Positions 44,375 through 44,663 of a stretch of DNA of 44,663 nucleotides are shown here, piece after piece (the first letter of the stretch is position 1; every line of letters begins with the position of its first letter). The notes below the pieces were generated by a model. The model was given only the letters and a program-made list of their open reading frames with translations, had not been told where the DNA came from and made no database searches. Location: the NCBI GenBank assembly GCA_025359805.1, contig JANYDU010000025.1, positions 1-44,663 of the forward strand, read 5' to 3'. Source of the DNA: Bacteroidota bacterium. Its GTDB lineage: Bacteria > Bacteroidota > Bacteroidia > UKL13-3. The translations under genes and the position numbers were made by a program.

Positions 44375-44464
44375 GTTTTATCTTAAAGCGCAAAAATATA
44401 CTTTTACATGAAAGTTTTTTGAATTATGATATGTGTTTTTAGGGAATGAAAATTAAATATGAAA

Positions 44465-44663
44465 TTATTTTTCCTCTATATTTTTTTTATACACGTTTAC
44501 ACCTTTAGCTATAGCCTCTGCAAGCTCCATTTGCCCAACCTCTGAAGTGAGTAAAGCTCTGTCGGATTTATTACTTAAAAAACCTGTTTCAATAAGTATG
44601 CTTGGCATTTTACTTCTCCATAAAACCATAAATCCTGCTTGTTTTACACCTCTACTTGTTCTG
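44465..44663 (-). CDS. N-acetylmuramoyl-L-alanine amidase, C-terminus only
   Basis: Sixty-six codons of the carboxyl end lie in the window and the rest is beyond the right edge. The reading 'SRGVKQAGFMVLWRSKMPSI', then LIETGFLSN, matches the end of the Amidase_3 family. The Glu of IETGFLSN is the catalytic/zinc-site glutamate of the family. These enzymes cut the bond between muramic acid and L-alanine in the cell wall, in the periplasm. The stop is at 44465-44467. It is likely in one operon with the MCE gene downstream. Confidence 0.88.
   Translation of the reverse strand, partial: RTSRGVKQAGFMVLWRSKMPSILIETGFLSNKSDRALLTSEVGQMELAEAIAKGVNVYKKNIEEK

Overview
The window is chromosomal DNA of a Bacteroidota bacterium, probably outside the order Bacteroidales. 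The evidence is AT-rich sequence, several large secreted proteins ending in type IX secretion (T9SS) sorting domains, promoters of the Bacteroidota form TTT(G) ~19 bp TAnnTTTG, an UshA-type 5'-nucleotidase split into two genes, SBBP-repeat proteins with a 'FIENKGQ' amino end, and a tmRNA whose tag reads GESNFAMAA. The only RNA gene is the tmRNA. There is no rRNA, tRNA, CRISPR array, transposase or integrase gene.

Layout. 1-5.4 kb (minus strand): a truncated SBBP-repeat surface protein, enolase, CarA and a T9SS-sorted protein. 5.6-16.4 kb (plus): an unknown exported protein, chorismate synthase, a secreted M43 zinc protease, topoisomerase I, a SirB1-like transglutaminase-fold protein and a 1035-residue T9SS surface protein. 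16.4-18.9 kb (minus): FtsK. 19.1-25.1 kb (plus): a small membrane protein followed by the B12-domain-less subunit of methylmalonyl-CoA mutase, a two-gene ATPase plus TOPRIM-like module with its own promoter, a lipoprotein, and the split 5'-nucleotidase. 25.3-28.7 kb (plus): dnaA, an outer-membrane barrel protein with a left-handed beta-helix acyltransferase, and a second barrel gene that looks like a mobile cassette. 28.8-33.7 kb (minus): DUF4159, PAP2 phosphatase, rsmE, pckA and a LuxE-like protein. 33.7-38.3 kb: a lipoprotein, a Lys/Asp-rich small protein, pntAA-pntAB-pntB and folA. 38.4-44.7 kb: tmRNA, an outer-membrane protein, prfB with a programmed frameshift, an SDR oxidoreductase, a STAS protein, RNase Z, an MCE protein and the end of an amidase.

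Most of the window is housekeeping. The accessory interest lies in three places. First, positions 27986-28816 have the architecture of an integron-type gene cassette: the 9-bp left border is the exact reverse complement of a 9-bp motif three bases after the gene, that motif opens an attC-like hairpin, and the gene prefers GAC over GAT, unlike dnaA nearby. Second, positions 21277-22910 hold an OLD/PARIS-like ATPase plus a minimal TOPRIM-like partner and are a candidate defence system. Third, short palindromic or phrase-like repeats sit between genes and also inside coding sequences in frame (SBBP protein, AroC, RsmE), where they add peptide segments.
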